DNA of 6,826 nucleotides, taken from the NCBI GenBank assembly GCA_031261015.1, contig JAISKG010000231.1:1-6826 (forward strand), read 5' to 3'. This document shows positions 6,701 through 6,826 of the stretch, piece by piece. This stretch comes from Dysgonamonadaceae bacterium. GTDB lineage: Bacteria; Bacteroidota; Bacteroidia; Bacteroidales; Azobacteroidaceae. Each line of letters starts with the position of its first letter. Position 1 is the stretch's first letter. The notes beneath the pieces were generated by a model. That model was not told where the DNA came from. It worked only from the letters and a program-made list of their open reading frames with translations, and ran no database searches. Both the position numbers and the translations under genes were made by a program.

Positions 6701-6826
6701 GTCTTTGAAAAACATGTACACCGGCGACTATTACATTACTCAGCCCAATCCATGGTTAGACGATCGTTTGTATGAACCGATGTTCTTCAACGTGCCAAAC
6801 CCGCAAACGCTAAAAACGGCCGTTAC
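3765..6826 (+). CDS. Giant secreted multidomain surface protein with FG-GAP/VCBS propeller and CARDB-like domain (3' end beyond window)
   Basis: An open frame of 1020 codons without a stop, running off the right edge. Residues 1-30 form a signal peptide: a basic start (MKQKTFKNRNKFR), a hydrophobic core (FLLFSFLLLLGG) and a probable cut near LQA|QPP; there is no lipobox cysteine. Residues ~40-134 resemble bacterial Ig/cadherin-like domains (YTPAAGFVGQDSLKYTI). Residues ~165-605 carry seven FG-GAP/VCBS calcium-loop motifs starting at Asp 174, 297, 352, 411, 467, 522 and 579, for example DMDGDGIPE and DFNGDGHLD. Residues ~607-665 hold the module PWAPARGVWNQYVYNP followed by VNEDLTIPPYP, often seen beside such propellers in Bacteroidota. 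Residues ~678-785 look like a CARDB domain (VDVTFNVENTGDADFSD), then a short Cys-starting segment (CPGEHKIDF, 796 on). From ~873 a Trp-rich repeat begins (LTWMGTISSDWNDYRNW). A role in adhesion or ligand binding is likely. Export to the surface by the type IX system is possible, but the sorting signal would be at the unseen C terminus. No Shine-Dalgarno is visible; A/T-rich sequence precedes the ATG. Confidence 0.88.
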   Translation, partial: MKQKTFKNRNKFRNFLLFSFLLLLGGNLQAQPPLKAGFVNNFTLPNKIDTINVLMQSELGSCNITGITVNLLSSAAAPGTLQHGTAVLSTDGNKNIIYTPAAGFVGQDSLKYTITCGVNTSNTGLVLINVDNKPDVIRDEACAVTPPAMVWGIQIDWKSAKTNVSFLVNPMVGDMDGDGIPEIVCFSNISESGIPTADTGPSVGLRTVYVYDGKSKALKDSITLVHGISNYEATPYGLVKLPDGRALFVVLSWDRILRAYQTDGSVASLTSNTPVWTATDVISTNPKDIGVNLFFTDFNHDGWPEICVRNKIYDAATGKLLKTASGGSNVGASWAHFSHSTGRTLSSPIAADVMGDANLELILGNEIYSVNIQSRTDTTQNSITRIAYHAPPANLAGYPAIPNDGHAQVADFNGDGHLDILITLRNVAPSAGGTTSGYVWDVYNGTVSTPFQITTKMSGKSFPLITDMDNDGLLEIAIMTAVNEDTDYIRCYKYNPSSRTFSLFWKLHPDEDSYSNAMTAFDFNQDGLLELLITDQKEVRIFNGSGKSHITGNDTLNIYQLAAFPFVETTIMQIPVIADVDDDGSAEVLFCSGNTVNTLRSIDPNSPWAPARGVWNQYVYNPIYVNEDLTIPPYPLNPATKFVDKDGNYLQPFNNSLQQATLLNREGKMLSYGSDLIFDLDVPIVYSNYTGSTVDVTFNVENTGDADFSDALDISAYALQAGAFTKVQTYILNITIPAGTSVPISYTITGLPAGIDPANVMQIRINESDNNFLVPECNYSGNFSKALFGSPDYALCPGEHKIDFYPGNSGYLYVWYNSDPTKTPKPAPVESGDSHTFIKSPSKLVEKFYVEVYDGPSLMDVYPVTTYLVPDSLTWMGTISSDWNDYRNWNYPNNPQPAVVNVDTVKYQIPGECTNVLIPSSRSIYPNLSAFANDIRSNATCNNIYFAFGGEVARTDTLNYNQAFVDLTLNTHQYYMIAPSLKNMYTGDYYITQPNPWLDDRLYEPMFFNVPNPQTLKTAV

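Overview
The window looks like a chromosomal segment of a Bacteroidota bacterium, probably of the order Bacteroidales. Four things point that way: moderate G+C; start codons preceded by A/T-rich sequence rather than a strong Shine-Dalgarno; a textbook Bacteroidota-type promoter (TAnnTTTG at -7 with a TTG element 20 bp upstream) in front of the malic enzyme gene; and a very large secreted protein built from modules typical of that phylum. The species cannot be named from the sequence.

Left part (1-2788, minus strand): two core-metabolism genes that read leftwards and probably form one operon. The first is a 759-codon NADP-type malic enzyme with a phosphotransacetylase-like C-terminal domain (maeB). 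After a 15-bp gap comes fabD, malonyl-CoA:ACP transacylase, which runs off the left edge. Malic enzyme yields pyruvate and NADPH, and FabD loads malonyl units for fatty acid synthesis, so the pair plausibly couples reductant supply to lipid synthesis (inference).

Middle part (2789-3764): about 1 kb without a convincing gene but dense in structure. From left to right it holds the maeB promoter; two tiny back-to-back plus-strand reading frames of unknown status; a 31-nt AG dinucleotide tract; an alternating pyrimidine-purine run; an intrinsic terminator reading rightwards; two 151-bp direct repeat copies exactly 240 bp apart and full of small hairpins; and, between them, a perfect 28-bp palindrome at the heart of a larger imperfect inverted repeat. 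An 8-bp tandem repeat closes the region just before the next gene.

Right part (3765-6826, plus strand): the first 1020 codons of a giant exported protein that continues beyond the window. It has a signal peptide, an Ig/cadherin-like domain, a beta-propeller region with seven Asp-rich calcium-loop (FG-GAP/VCBS) motifs and one motif-less blade, a WNQ-type module common beside such propellers in Bacteroidota, a CARDB-like domain and the start of a Trp-rich surface repeat. A role in adhesion or cell-surface binding is likely but not proven. I saw no RNA genes, no CRISPR array and no intact insertion sequence. The strongest candidates for something undescribed are the intergenic palindromic element and the AG-tract locus; neither amounts to a demonstrated new system.
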